Shown here: one piece after another, positions 11,139 through 23,432 of the stretch
How the letters are laid out: every line of letters begins with the position of its first letter
How positions within the stretch are numbered: the stretch's first letter is position 1
Assembly: GCA_030544215.1 (NCBI GenBank)
Contig: JARZZO010000016.1
Span: 32,076,001 to 32,140,000 of the forward strand
Source: Zantedeschia hybrid cultivar
Lineage: Eukaryota; Streptophyta; Magnoliopsida; Alismatales; Araceae
Reading direction: 5' to 3'
Length of the DNA stretch: 64,000 bases
Notes under the pieces: model-generated
Database searches by the model: none
What the model was told of the DNA's origin: nothing
The model's input: the letters and a program-made list of their open reading frames with translations, nothing else
Translations under genes and position numbers: made by a program

Positions 11139-11412
11139 TTTTTTTTGAATTTTGAAATATATACCTTTTTTGGATTTTGAACTATATACCTTTTTTTTGG
11201 ATTTTGAAATATATACCTTTTTTTTGGATTTTGAAATATTTTTTTTTTTTTGGATTTTGAAATATATACTTTTTTTATTATTTTAAAATATATACTTTGG
11301 ATTTTGAAATATATATTTTTTTTTGGATTTTGAAATATATATTTTTTTTTGGATTTTGAAATATATACTTTTTTTTGGATTTTAAATATATACTTTTTTT
11401 TATTTTGAAATT
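11139..11412. repeat. Minisatellite, about 25-base units
   Basis: About ten imperfect units built around GGATTTTGAAATATATAC separated by T runs of varying length. A few units have AACTATATAC or lose the GG. Such arrays are common in the 3' untranslated region of Tat elements. Confidence 0.8.
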
Positions 11413-11816
11413 AAAAGACCAGCATGGTACTCAGATCAAAAGAAACATATTATTCTCCAATAGTCTAACTTAAACTCACCGTGCTTGAACTTGTGTTTCC
11501 ATTCGTGATCTCATTCGATAGTCTGACTCTTAGTCAATCTAGGCCGTTCCTTAAGCTTGGAGTATGCCTCTTCAGAAAGAAATGAAGAATTGGTTTAGAA
11601 AGCCTACGAGAGGGTTCTAGAGACTCAAAAAGATGTTCCTTTCTTACCCTAATATCTGTTGGGGTTCGGTCGTTTTCTTTCCGGGGTATTTATCGACCTT
11701 GCGTTCCCTTTAATTTCACTTTATGGCCTTAGTATAACGTTTGTAGTGTAATGACCTTTTAATTTGATATTTGGCTTTTGCCTTTTGATTTTTCTTTTTC
11801 TTTTCATGGGACGGAT

Positions 11817-11817
<1 letters not shown>

Positions 11818-11856
<39 letters not shown>

Positions 11857-11878
11857 TTTTTTTTTTTTTTTTTTTTTT
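11818..11878. repeat. C38-G-T22 homopolymer tract
   Basis: Thirty-eight C residues, one G, then twenty-two T residues. Exact lengths are uncertain in any assembly. The ORF spanning it (poly-Pro/poly-Phe) is an artefact. Confidence 0.85.
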
Positions 11879-12220
11879 ATGACGGCCTCCTACTAAGATG
11901 GCGGGTATTCTTGGTAGTCTATTCTAAGCCTCGTTCCGACATCGTGGGCCAAGAGTAAAAACATAATTTTGCTTAAAACGAATGATTTGCACTTTACACC
12001 CTCAGTCAAGCTTTCAGTATTCCTTCGGACTTCACATCTTTTGTTATTCACGATTCAAACATGTCAGTATGTGTAGTAATGTGTTTGAATGAAATTATCT
12101 AGACTGATAAGGGAATTTGAGTTTCTAAATTTTCTGATTCCACTGGTCTTTGCACCATGCTGATCGACTCTTAAACCTAAGGGTAGTATTTCTTAAGATA
12201 CAGTCCATTCCAAGGGTGAG

Positions 12221-13042
12221 TTAATTCTTGCCCTTCTGATTAACTAGACGGTAAGTGTTACTAGCAAAAGCATGCGATATGACATAAGGTTCTTCCCAAT
12301 TGGGTTGGAGCTTAGAACACTGACCACCAGGTTTTACAAAGATTCTTTTGACGACCATTTCACTAACTTTGAACTTGCGTTCGATGACTTTCTTTTGATA
12401 CAAACGTGCTAATCTATTCTAATAAACTCTTGCATGATTAGTAGCTGACCATCTTTTCTCGTCTAAGAGTTCCAATTGAGCAAGGAGTGTTGAACGGTGT
12501 TCATTAATAGAAAATTCTTTATTCAATTGTACTCTTAATGACGGTATAAGGATCTCATATGGAACTACCGCCTCCATTCCAAATGTTAAGGAATAAGGAG
12601 TCTGCCCGGTAGGCGTGCGGATTGAAGTTCGGTAGGCCCACAGAGCCTCAATCAATTTTTCTGGCCAGTCTGTGAATTTATTAGACTTGCACGTCTTTTC
12701 GATGATTTTTATCAAAGTCTTGTTAGTTGCCTCTGCTTGGCCATTGCCTTGCGGATAATATGGAGATGAATGATGTAATGCAATTTTGTACTTGTTGCAG
12801 AGGTCCTTCAGCTCTTGTGATACGAACTGCGGTCCATTGTCGGTGATGATGGTGCTTGGAATTCCAAATCTTGTGATGATGTTCTTCATGATGAACTTGC
12901 AGACGGTTGATACTTTGACTTCCGTGTACGCTTCAGCTTCCGCCCACTTGGTGAAGTATTCCGTTGCCGTGAGAATGAAGGGCTTCTGCTTAATGCTGGA
13001 ATCAGGATTGCCAAGGGGTCCAATAATGTCGAAAGCCCACAT
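12221..13042 (-). pseudogene. Gypsy A integrase core and C-terminus
   Basis: Integrase inserts element cDNA into host DNA. The catalytic D-D-E set is present: Asp in FDIIGP, Asp in ITDNGPQF and Glu in GNGQAEATN. The frame is the same as that of the RT block upstream. A TAA at 13076-13078 and a TAG at 12419-12421 interrupt it; the TAG fits CAG with one C-to-T change. The zinc-binding N-terminal part lies at the end of the preceding block. After the second stop about 60 residues of C-terminal domain follow. Without the two stops the enzyme would look complete. Confidence 0.85.
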
Positions 13043-13075
13043 GGAGAAATGCCATGGGGAGGAAATATGATGGAG

Positions 13076-16063
13076 TTAAGATGCAGGAGAATGGATCTTA
13101 TCGGCGTGAAGTTGACACTTGTCACACCTACGGACATATCCTACACAATCTTCTTCCATGGTTAGCCAATAGAATCCTTGTCTAAGGATCTTCTTTGCTA
13201 GCATTTGTCCATTAACATGGCCACCACAAACTCCAGCATGAGCTCCTTCCATGATCTTCCAAAGCTCATCCTCGTATAAACATCTTAAAAGAACTCCATC
13301 AAAACCTCTTTTATATAGTGCTCCTCCAATTAGGGTGTACATTTGAGCAACTCTCCTGATAGCCCTTTTCTCCTCACCTGTGGCTTCTTCAAGATATGAT
13401 TGAGCTTCACAATATTTGGCAATTTCATAGTACCATGGTTTCTCTTCATCATTCATCTGTTCTTGTAATTCCAATAACATTATCTCTCGCCTTTCCATAA
13501 TATCTCCATCTTTGACTTTCTTCAGCAACTTCTCCTTAGTCCTAAGGAATGAAGGGTCTTTTACGGCGGATAAAAAACGCCTATGAACAATGATTGACTC
13601 AGATTGTCTGCTGATTGGAAAATTGAAGGAAGATGCGAGGGAAGTTAGAGCATCAGCTAAGATGTTTTGATTTCGAGGAACATGGATGAAGATCAATTTA
13701 GTGAAAAGCTTAGCATAAGCAGAAGTGAGTTCTTGATAAGACTTGAACTTGGGATTAAGAGTTCGATATTTGGTTAGCACCTGACGAAGAATCAATTGAC
13801 TATTACCCACAATTCTGAGTTTGGTGGCACCATGGAGATGAGCAGCCTCGAGGCCAGTAAGGAGTGCCTCGTATTCAGCTATATTGTTGGTAACTGGAAA
13901 GTCAAGCTGAAAGGCTTGTGGAATGGTGACACCTTCAGGTGATAACAGAACAATGCCAATACCCTTTCTGTGGGAATTCAGAGCTCCGTCAAAATGCAGG
14001 GTCCACATATCATCTTTGATTCTGTCTATGGACATCAGTTCCTCATCTGGAAGTTCTGATCGGACTGGATCAAAACGAGGAAGGGGATGATGAGCAAGAT
14101 GTTCTGCGATGGCGTAGCCCTTAATCGCATTCTGTTGAATGTAAGTGATATCAAATTGGGATAGAAAGCTCTGCCATCGTGCTAACCTATCAGTAAGGAC
14201 AGATTTCTGAAGAAGAAACTTAATCGGATTCATCCTAGCGATGAGATGAACTTTATGGGCTAGAAGGTAATGCTTCAATTTCTGAACCACCCATACAAGT
14301 GCTGCACATGTTTTCTCCATCGCTGTGTATCTCTGTTCAGCGGAGTTGAGAAGTTTAGAGAGATAGTAGGCTACCCTCTTCTTTCCTTCTTCATCTTCTT
14401 GTGCTAGCCCTACCGCATCATCCAGGACAGAAATGTATAGAATCAAAGGTTTGCCCGGAGATGGTGGTCTCAAAACAGGAGGACTTGCCAAATAATTCTT
14501 CAATCCATCAAATGCCTCCTGACACTTATCGTCCCAATCGAATTTGACTCCCGGCTTGGTAAGCTCGTAGAACGGCTTACACCTTTGTGAATGCTGGGAG
14601 ACAAATCGTCGAATAAACTGTAACCTCCCGATCAATCCTCTTAATTCTTTCAAATTCTTAGGAGGTGGCATTTCTCTAATAGGCTTTGCCTTGTTGGGAT
14701 CGATCTCAATACCCCGTTTACTGACAATGAATCCAAGTAATTTCTCTGAGCATACCCCGAATATACATTTCTTGGGGTTTATCTTCAACTGATATTCTCT
14801 TGATCTTTCTAACATTCTTGCCAAAACTTTGACATGCTCAGCCTTAGTCTTAGATTTTACTAACAAGTCATCCACGTACACTTCTAGATCGATATGCATC
14901 ATCTCGTGAAATATTGCCATCATAGCCCTTTGATAAGTGGCTCCAGCGTTCTTTAATCCAAAAGGCATCACGACATAGCAATATGTCCCCCAAGGTGTAG
15001 TGAATGATGTCTTTTCTTTATCTTCTTCTGCCAATTTGATTTGATTATATCCTGAGAATCTATCCATAAATAATAAAGTTTCATAGCCAGCTGTGTTATC
15101 GATGAGTACATCAATGTGAGGCAGTGGAAAATCATCCTTAGGACATGCCCAGTTCAAATCTCGAAAGTCGATACAGATTTTGACCTTTCCATCTTTCTTC
15201 ATAACCGAGACTATGTTAGCCACCCATTGTGGATAGAGAACAACTCTAATAAATTTGGCTTTATGTAATTTATCGACCTCTTCCTTCATCTTCAAAGCCA
15301 TTTGTGGGTGGAATCGCCTTAATTTCTGTTTAACCAGGCTAGCTCCATCCTTTAATGTCAATCTGTGTTCCACTAGTGATGAGTCTAACCCTGGTATATC
15401 CTCATAACTCCAGGTGAAAGTGTCCTTATAATCCTTAAAAACTTGGACCACTGCCTTCTCATCTATTTCAAAAAGATTTTTGCTAACGAGGACAATCTTA
15501 GGTTCGTCTTCAGTCCCTAGATTGATCTCTTTGGTGGGCTCTTCTATGGGAGCTGAGGGTTCATCGAATCTTTTTACTCCACTGGCATATGCCTCAGCTG
15601 TGTCCTCGTCATCTTCCTCATCTTCAATAATAGGATCTTTTTCGTGTATCAATTCATACACCCCATATCCATCATTGACTGACTCATCATCTACACAATC
15701 TTTTGGCATCTGAATAGGATTCTCTAACAGATGAGGGATCATAAAGCAAGAAAGGCATTTAAATGCTAAATCCTGGAGATATCTATCTGGAATTTGTTTA
15801 CCCTTAGATTTTCTAGACTTCCTAACTTGATTAACCTGTCTAGAACTAGACTCCCTAACTTCACTAGACTCCCTATCCTGACCTAATGAGGATGAATAAG
15901 GATGAAAATTATACGATACATGAGAAAATACAGGAGAATCCTCCCGAGGGGAGGGGCAAAGTAGATCTAGAAGAGAATCTTGACCGAATGACTCGCGCGA
16001 TGGGTTACAATCAGACAAGTAGGAAGTTTCCTCAATAATGATATGGGAGAAGGAAGTTGCCAA
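13076..16063 (-). pseudogene. Gypsy A RT, RNase H, archaeal-type RNase H and integrase zinc domain
   Basis: An open stretch of 995 codons. RT occupies roughly residues 230-480, with the catalytic YVDD at 396-399 in a YVDDLLVKS context. A first RNase H follows at about 530-650 (AEQRYTAMEK region). A second, archaeal-type RNase H starts near residue 690 (LHFDGALN, then AEYEALL). This dual arrangement marks the Tat group. In the second enzyme the third acidic residue, normally Asp in a GDSQL motif, is Asn (GNSQL, residue 754). The end carries the HHCC zinc finger of integrase (CDKCQLHAD). The start given is the first Met after a frameshift near a ten-T run at 16071-16080; the true polyprotein begins upstream. 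Confidence 0.9.
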
Positions 16064-16191
16064 ATTGACGTTTTTTTTTTGGGAAAAGATGAATTAATCA
16101 TGAAACAAAAATGGAGATGAATAGGAGGATAATGGGATGGAGGAAGCGGCACTAAGGCCAAAGGATTGGGGGGATCATACAGTAGCATGTC

Positions 16192-17031
16192 CTAGATTAA
16201 ATCATAAATCCTCTGTAGATCGAGAGGAGGTTGAGGGATAAAGTCCCGTGGGGACAGGGTGATCATGATGGGCGAAGCCCGTGGAATATCTTCAGTGATG
16301 ACCCGCGACCAAGTCGGGGTCAGAAGTAGAGTGCGGAATAAGGTATGGAGTGTGAAAATATAAAATGGATAAGTCCCCCTCCAAAGAAGATCCGTAGTAT
16401 AACCAGCTTCATAGGAGTCATCTGCCTCCCCTTCATCTGTTTCCTCAGACAACAGAATTCTTTTGTCAAAAATAGCACCAGGCCCTTCAATCAGCTCATC
16501 TATTTGTGGCGGCCACTTTGGTTCTGAGGGATCAAGAAATAGTCTGTTTAATGCAATGTATAGATCCCTCAAGTCAAACCATCGGTACCATTCACACTCA
16601 AGATCTTGGAACTTCCTCCTTTTCATTGGCCGCAAAGCCTTCAAGGACTGGTACGTCAACAATTCTGAACAATGTCTGGCCAGGTCTCTTCTATATATGT
16701 CATGGAGATCAAAACAGGAAGTGATAACCACCGTGTTATCATGACTGATCACGGGCCCCTTGACGAAATGTGTGTATAAGGTCCATGTTAAAGGGTCCCG
16801 GCCTTCTTTACACGGTGTGGACATTGTTTCCCAGACCTTCTGGTTGTCTTCATTTTCTTTCTGCTGAATAATGTCGTTCCTCACTTTTCTTGGCCTATAG
16901 CCCAGGCCATTCCAGGTGTCCTTCGGTTGTCCTTGAGGGGCGTGGTTCTGCCTTGTAATTGCGTGCCTAGGCCCTTTCCAGGCTGATAACCACCCTTCAT
17001 CATTATTTTCCAACCAGGGGTACTCATGCAC
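16192..17031 (-). pseudogene. Gypsy A linker between protease and RT
   Basis: A 279-codon open stretch in a different frame from the protease block it overlaps (16881-18527). The reading appears to switch frames around 16950-17000, just after a G-patch-like segment. It contains no catalytic motif I recognise, but Tat elements carry a poorly conserved linker here. It ends at a TAG (16192-16194). Reading continues past that stop for some 40 codons, then shifts at the T run at 16071-16080 into the RT block. Confidence 0.6.
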
Positions 17032-18527
17032 TTCCCCCGCTTTATGGCATTCAGTGGGTAAGGAGTAAGTATGACAGCTTTTAAAGGATCAGCCATAGGA
17101 CGGTAGACCTGTAATACCAACAGAAAAGGTTGTCGGCCAAGTAAAGGAGTTGGCTTGATATTCAAGTAGTGAGCAGTAGCAAGGATTGGCATGCTCGTAA
17201 CTTTAATGACTCGTCCTTTATAGGGAAATTCGAGGCACTGATGATTCGTAGAGAGAATTGCCTCAAGGGTTTTAATGTAAGGACGACCCAAAATGGCCTT
17301 CAAAGAAGGATCGATTTCCAAGATGTGGAATTCGACCTCGGCATGACATACAGGGCCTAACTCTACTTTTAAATAGACCATTCCCAAAGGGGAACGGGTG
17401 GAGTTATCATATGCTGTAACAGAAATGGGGCTAGGCAGCCACTTTTCCTTGGGTACACCACACAATTCGAGGGTCTTTGGTGATAAAACATTAATTGAAG
17501 CTCCCGTGTCAGCCAGACATGTGTCTACGGCCTTCTTGCAGATATTGACCGTAATGCTCAAAGCCATACTTCTGACTGCTGGTGGTGCTAGTGCTGAAGC
17601 ATGAAATGAAATAAAGGGCTGATCCCCCTGAGGAAGTAGTAGTGTGGTGATCATTTCCACCGGCACATCTTCATTGACCATCACCTTTTGTAGGTACTCC
17701 ATCAGAGCTTCCTGATGAGTCTTCGATCTCTTGATCAGCTCAAGCACAGAGATTCGTGCCGGTGTTTTGTCAAGTTGTTTCAGCAGGTCATATTGAGTGC
17801 CTGGTGCACTCTCATCGTTATGCGCTTCCTCTGGCGACTGTGATGGGCCGTCTCTGACTGTAGATTGAGGAAAGACCTTATTGAAAATCCTCCCACTCCG
17901 GAGTGCATGTTCTTCAATCGCGGAAGGTCCAGGTGACAGTTTGAGCACCGTAGGGTTGGTGGATGATGTAGATGGTGCGGAGGGTTGGTACACGGGTGGT
18001 GGCATGGTGCGGATGAGGGGTTTAGATGGTTGGATGGTGGAGGGGTAAGTGGGTGGTGCAGGTAATGTGTGGAATGGTACGCAGAGTAATGGTTTAGAGG
18101 GTTGTATGGTATTTGGGTAAGTGGTGGTGGTGGTGGGTGATGTGGGGAATGGTATGCGGAGTAACGGTTTGGATGGCATAAGGGGTGCGTAGTCGGCTTG
18201 CAGGGGATGGTTTAATAGAGGCGTGGTGGTGAAGGGTATAATGGGTTTAAGGAAAGTGGGTGGTGGTGATGGGTTAATGGGTGTGGGTGAGTGATATGCG
18301 GGTGTTGGTATAGGCGTGATGGTAACGGGTCGCGGTTTGGGTATGCGAAGGATACAGCGTGGCGGTTGTTCTGCGGTGCTCAGGGTGTGGCCTGTTGAGT
18401 AAATAGAAGAAGAGTCCTCTACCTTCCATTGTTGCCCTCGGTTAGCCTCAGACCGGCTATTCGTCAAAATAGGGGCAACTTGATTCTGGTGCTGGTGCTC
18501 CGGGAGTGAGTTTTGCACTATACCCAT
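16881..18527 (-). pseudogene. Gypsy A protease with Pro-rich leader and G-patch
   Basis: The N-terminal half is low-complexity, rich in Pro, Thr and Ser with repeated PSKPLLR-type units. The middle holds a retropepsin-like domain with the active-site triad in CLADTGASINVLS and a later ILGRPYI flap-end motif. Such a protease cuts the polyprotein. Beyond it is a G-patch-like stretch, GYQPGKGLG, a glycine motif linked to RNA processing and found in some retroelement proteases. The frame then fails and the sequence continues in the 16192-17031 frame. The start codon is the first Met after the Gln-rich region, not a true start. Confidence 0.8.
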
Positions 18528-19064
18528 ATTCGGAGGTGCTGCTGCCTGTGCTGGTGCTCTCTATTGTTGCTGCTGCTGTTGTGGCCTTCTCGCCTTCAAG
18601 GCGGATATGTACTTCTTCATTTCTTCCCAATCGATGCCTCCCTGCTCGTTGAGATCGTGAATATAATCTCAAAATTAGAAGCATGTATCTATTGTGTGTC
18701 TAGGTTGTCTATGGAAATAACAATACCTTGAGGTGCTAGCATTCTAGGGCCAAACTGTTTTTTCTCTTGGCAAACTCAAAGCATTGGCTGCCATTAAAGC
18801 ATTGAAGATATCGGATAAGGATTCTAGAAGGACTGGATATTCTGTCTTTTTTGGGCCTAGAGGCTTCCTAGGTTGGTTATAATCGTCAGGAGGAGGTACA
18901 TTATGGTATACTGGCGGTGCGCGCAGCTGGTACTGTTGTTGTTGGGGAGGCTGATACTGTAACTGTCGCTGTGGCTGCTGCTGTGGCCGCTGGTACTGTG
19001 GCTGCTGATATTGTAGGTTCGGCTATTGTGGTTGCTAATACTGTGGCTGCTGCTATCTGTAACC
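18528..19064 (-). pseudogene. Gypsy A gag C-terminal Gln-rich region
   Basis: On the - strand this encodes Gln/Pro/Tyr-rich sequence interrupted by several TAG codons and frameshifts. CAG is the dominant codon, so the TAGs are most simply CAG after C-to-T change. It links the gag core to the protease. Confidence 0.6.
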
Positions 19065-20555
19065 CTACTGGTTCAGAGGTCTATAGCCTTGTTGATTCGG
19101 AGATCTATAACCTTGCTGGCTTGAAGGTTGCTGGGACTGATTATTATTCATGATACTGACCTGCTCATAAGAGAGCGTGCCCTCAGTGGTCGGACCCGTG
19201 CTAGGAGAGTTCGGCACGGCAGGCTTCCGAAGTGGAGGTCTGCTGGGTTGGTAAGGGTCAAAGACATTGGAGAAAGTGGCGTCTTTGAAAGCATTCTGAC
19301 AGTAACGCGCCCTTTCATAGAGCTTTGCCATACTGGTCAGATTGTTCAGCACGAGGATTAGCTTGAACTGAGGGATAGCATTGGAGATCAACATTTTTAC
19401 TTGTTCAGGTTCGGACAGATGATCCCTAACCTTTTCTGCCATACTCCTCCATCTATCGGCAAAATTGACGAATTCCTCGTCGGGCATCATATTTTCAGCT
19501 ATCAAATCAGTAATGGACAGAGAGGGTGCAACTCTATCCTGGTATTGTTGAATGAATTTTCGTGATACGATACCATAATCCTCTACTTCGGATGGCTCTA
19601 AGGAAAAGAACCACTCGAGGGCTGGTCCTTCCAATGACTTCCTGAACAAAAATACCAACGACCTCTTGTCGTTCTGCCAAAAGGATGACTCGTACATGAA
19701 CTCTTTCAAGTGGGTGAAGGGGTTACTAGTACCATTGTACTTTCAGTACACTAGCATTTCAGAAGGAGGCAAATGAAACACGGGCAGACTTGGTAGGTTA
19801 ATCTCAGGTGCAGCTTTAACTCCCATCATTTTCTGAAAATTATTGAACTGCTCATCCATATGTTCCATCTTCGCGAGCAGAGCTTGAGTCGTCGGATTGA
19901 CTGGAGGAGGGGGAGGTGGGGGTACATGATAGGCTTGTTGCCTAGAGTATGTGGGGCAAGGGGGACAATAGGGTTGAGGTCCGGCAGTGCTTCCGCTACG
20001 CCCGAGGGCATTTTGATAAGTTGGCGTAGGCGGTCTAGCTGGTTGCCTTGAGGAGGACAATTGTGGCCCAGCTGGTCGAGAAGTCGAAACCTGAAGGCCT
20101 TCCATGGCCTGATGAATGAATGCAGTATGCTGAGGAGGAGGTTGAGGAATGGCAGGGGAGACCATAGGATTCGGTCCAGTAGACGGTACGGGCGTCTTCC
20201 CCTTCAAAATGGATTGGATTGCCTCAAATTGTTGAGGATCCAGATGGGAGGCCAGAACTCCCAGAGCGTTGACTAGATCGGAGGGATTGGATGAGGAGGG
20301 TTCATTCGAGTCCATGCCCCCTTCAAAGACAGGATTAGATACCGCATGCACATACGGGGGAAGATCAACACCAGAATTGTGTTGATCATGAACAAAAGGA
20401 GGAGGGATTTGGGGATTTCCCTCATGTTGAAATGAATAAGAATTGGGATCACGGGAGGCATTAGCATCTCCCCCCTTCTCATAGTGATAATTGGATTCAA
20501 GAGGGGCATTAGCATCTCCCTCGTAATTGACCAGAGCATCTGAAGCCATGCTCAA
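19065..20555 (-). pseudogene. Gypsy A gag
   Basis: Gag packages the element RNA in virus-like particles. The frame starts with Met at 20555 and runs to 19065 with one TGA (19743-19745), a likely CGA-to-TGA change. The first 270 residues are Asn/Pro/Ser-rich. After the stop comes the conserved retrotransposon gag domain, with a LVFLFRKSLEGPALEWF segment and a DRWRSMAEKV segment. The tail becomes Gln-rich (NQQGYR repeats). I see no clear zinc knuckle. The start is supported by the roughly 1 kb leader and primer site upstream. Confidence 0.85.
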
Positions 20556-21589
20556 ATCCCTACCTGATCAAAGCAACATGATATTGATTTGTTTTCAACA
20601 AAGATTTGCAGACAAGTTGTGCAGAGATTAGTCAAACAAGTGGATGCTTAACATTTTTTTGGGATTCCTTGTTGGATTATTTGGATTCAATTAATCATAA
20701 ATTCACTCAAGGGGTAGGATCCTAGTTTCAGTTCAATTTCCACCGTTATACTCTATGGCTTTCTCTCACAACGTTATGAAAATCTAACTAGGACTTTGAT
20801 TGGTACAACCAGCCCGATGAACAAGGAGGAATACCTTGATTTTGGGGACTTACAGAGGTCTTTGACGCCAACCACTCTAGTATGATCGAGGGACCAACCC
20901 AATCAGAGAGAGGTGAAGACGTCAAAAAAGGTATTCCTATGAGAAAAGGGGGGTGTTAGCCCCAGTGCGTATGACCTGTGGCCGGGATGGCCTCTAATGC
21001 TTAATATGTAATGTGTAGTAGCAAGCAAATAAGAAATCTGAGAACTAAAGAACAAAATAAGAAACTGCATGAATCGCGTCGCTGTTCCTCGACGCTATTC
21101 AAACCAGAACCTTATTCTGCTCGCAGAAGCTCAGGCAGCAGATAGCAGGGAATTTTGCCTAAAAGGCGTCTAGGTAGGGCGACGCGTTATGAAACTCGTC
21201 GCTGTTACTGGACGCTTTTCAGATCGCAGAATCAACAATTCAGGAGGAATTTCTGGATCGATTCCTCCTCAAACAAACAGAATAAAAGCGGTAAATAATT
21301 GGCTCATGCGAATATTTTTTTATTTCAATTTTTAACAGGATAATTTTATCATGTAAACAACTAACATATTAATAAATCACACATTCTTCTTTTCACAATC
21401 ACAACTTTCAACCTATCAAACGGGGAGGGCAAGATCTTGCCGCATGGGTGTGCACGTGGTGCACGTGGGAATAACAAGTAAACTAAAAACTCACCGATCG
21501 ATGAGGGCGTGTCGAGAGACACAGGTGGTGCACCGTGAGTGTCCGATTGACAAAAAGTAAGAACAAAGATTAAAAGATGGCGAGATCAA
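20556..21589 (-). other. Gypsy A leader (5' untranslated region)
   Basis: Noncoding sequence between primer site and gag. It holds three dyads near its middle and nothing else I recognise. Confidence 0.7.
21076..21215. repeat. Three dyads in the gypsy A leader
   Basis: Cores start at 21076, 21166 and 21196, all with the ten-base gap: GCGTC..GACGC twice and TCGTC..GACGC once. The first two are 90 bases apart, as in the LTR. The last two nearly touch. Confidence 0.8.
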
Positions 21590-21613
21590 GTCCCACCATA
21601 ATCGCCAAAAAGC
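21590..21613 (-). promoter_or_regulatory. Gypsy A primer-binding site
   Basis: Just inside the 5' LTR the - strand reads GCTTTTTGGCGATTATGGTG and onwards. The TTTGGCGA...GGTGGGAC form matches the primer site usual in Tat/Ogre elements. The exact tRNA is not assigned. Confidence 0.6.
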
Positions 21614-21877
21614 TGTGAGTGCTCAAATAGTGATGTGTGATTATCATGAAAATTTTGTTATTTATGTGACAAATGAACCTATTAAAACTTTAAAAAAAAA
21701 AAAATTATGTGATCGCCAGAAACTTTTGACTAAAAAGTTTCAAAAGAAAAAGATTGATCGCTTACCTATTTTGGACGTGGGAGATGTTGAAGTTCTTGAT
21801 TCTCTTCCTTCAGCCTACTGAATAAAAAGAGCCCTTCTTACTTTGTTCTTGTTTTGAATATTGATTGGGCTATGAGG
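21614..21877 (-). repeat. Gypsy A 5' LTR, inner part
   Basis: It starts TGTGAGTGCTCAAATAG, as does the 3' LTR, and stops at TATGAGG where copia A inserted. The remainder is at 31188-32278. Confidence 0.9.
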
Positions 21878-23418
21878 TGTTGGGATCGCTGTGTCGGGAT
21901 CCGACCGAAAAACGCAGCGGAATAATATGTTCGGGATTGGATCCATCCCGTTTCGATCGTTAAAATAAAATCGGAGAAAATTGAGTTCACCTTGCGCGGA
22001 TTCGAATCCGCATTCGTTTTCCGGTTCCGTCGGAGTGATGCCGCAAGTCGCGCAGATGCCCGACCTCTAGCGGTATCCACGTGGTTCTCCTCGCGATGGA
22101 TCGTCCTCGCTTCCTCGCTCGCTGCGCCGTTCGTAGATCCCGTCTGGCTGCGCGTAATCTGCTGCGACATGCATCTTCTGATTCTCCCGTCGGACGGAAG
22201 GTAGAGCAGTCGGGAACCGCACAGCCAGAAGAGAGAGAAAGAGAGAAAGAATGAATGATGGCTAGGTCAGGGTTGCTGGCCCCGGACGTAGAATCCGTTC
22301 TTTTATAATAAGTCAGTTTGCGGTTTTTCATAAAAATCCAGACTTATCCGAAATCTTGTTGGATTATCCATCGACTTGAAAACCATTTGCGTGTGACCCT
22401 CTAGGCCCAAATACCAGTCCAGTTAATAGCCCATTAAGTCCAGTAACCCTTTACTGACCCATTGAATTAATTAATATCCTTATATTCAATTAATCAGCCG
22501 AATTTAATGTCCCACAATAAATTCGGACGGACTGCCGATCACGTTGGATGCCAAGCAACATCGCGTGATCCTGGATGGCACTGGAGTTATCGCAACCCTT
22601 TCTATCATCGGTTACCGCGCGGATATAATCCTTCATCCGTGCAATGTTCCCGAATCGACCTAGGACATGGTTTACTGTTAAACCCTATTTGGTCAATTCA
22701 CTTGAATCAGATGCCGCTAATCTGAATCCGATAACTCCTTATCGATTATAGAGTCCGCCATGGCCAGGGACTTTAAGCGCATCATTCCCGGAACATTCTC
22801 TCTCAAACTACCGAGAGCGGATGATCCCGTATTGAACACACAATTACCTTCGAGGGCATTTCCTTAAACCCGATCGCTTGACTTATTGATAACCCATGGT
22901 TAGGGATTCGTTCATCAAGGTCAAAACTCAGAAACCTACCAACAAGATATCTTTGGAGTCGTAGGTCCAAGGATCATCCACGCAACCGTGACAAATGAAT
23001 CGAGCTGGTTAATAGTGAGGTGATTACCATCCAGCGATTCATAGTCAGATCAGTTCAGTGAACTCATTCACCAATGAGCACCTATAGGTTCAGCATAGTG
23101 TCTCCACACAAGTGACTTATGGGATCAGCCACCCTCATCATATGAGCTGAAGTAACCTATACTAGTCTATCTGGATGTTCGATGTCCTATCTCAAACATC
23201 CTATGATTAGGAACAATTAAGAACATGTGTTTATAAGTCTTCGGTCTCATAATTATGATCTCATCATAATCCGAAGACTGTTGCACATGTTTATGGACTT
23301 CATCGTGATACGATAAACACAGATCGAATTAATTACACACAATGAATTATTGCCATTTATTAATAATCTGAATAAGTACATAGTATCGGATTGGCTTTGA
23401 GACCATCTAATACTAACA
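21878..23418 (-). repeat. Copia A 3' LTR
   Basis: 1541 bp, from TGTTGGGATCG to CTAATACTAACA on the + strand. It shares a TATA-like TTATAAAAG (TTTTATA at 22301-22307 on +), a purine/pyrimidine GAGAGAAAGAGAG stretch and family landmarks with its partner. ORFs here recur in the 5' LTR and are not genes. Confidence 0.95.
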
Positions 23419-23420
23419 AT

Positions 23421-23429
23421 CTCCCACTT
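23421..23429 (-). promoter_or_regulatory. Copia A polypurine tract
   Basis: AAGTGGGAG on the - strand lies a few bases after the pol stop codon and just before the 3' LTR. It is the usual primer site for plus-strand DNA synthesis. Confidence 0.85.
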
Positions 23430-23432
23430 GGA

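Larger units (their letters stand above)
10684..12220. other. Noncoding region between PMD gene 2 and integrase
   Basis: This holds the 3' flanks of two convergent genes: PMD gene 2 (+) ends at 10683 and gypsy A integrase (-) ends at 12221. It is dominated by simple repeats. An AT run lies near 11091-11118, a minisatellite follows at about 11139-11412, and a long C/T homopolymer sits at 11818-11878. I see no gene. Confidence 0.7.

Noticed and set aside
12786..13070. + strand ORF opposite integrase
   Set aside because: Antisense shadow of the integrase reading frame.
22507..22725. ORFs at 22507-22725 and 30242-30460
   Set aside because: Paired chance frames within the two LTRs of copia A.
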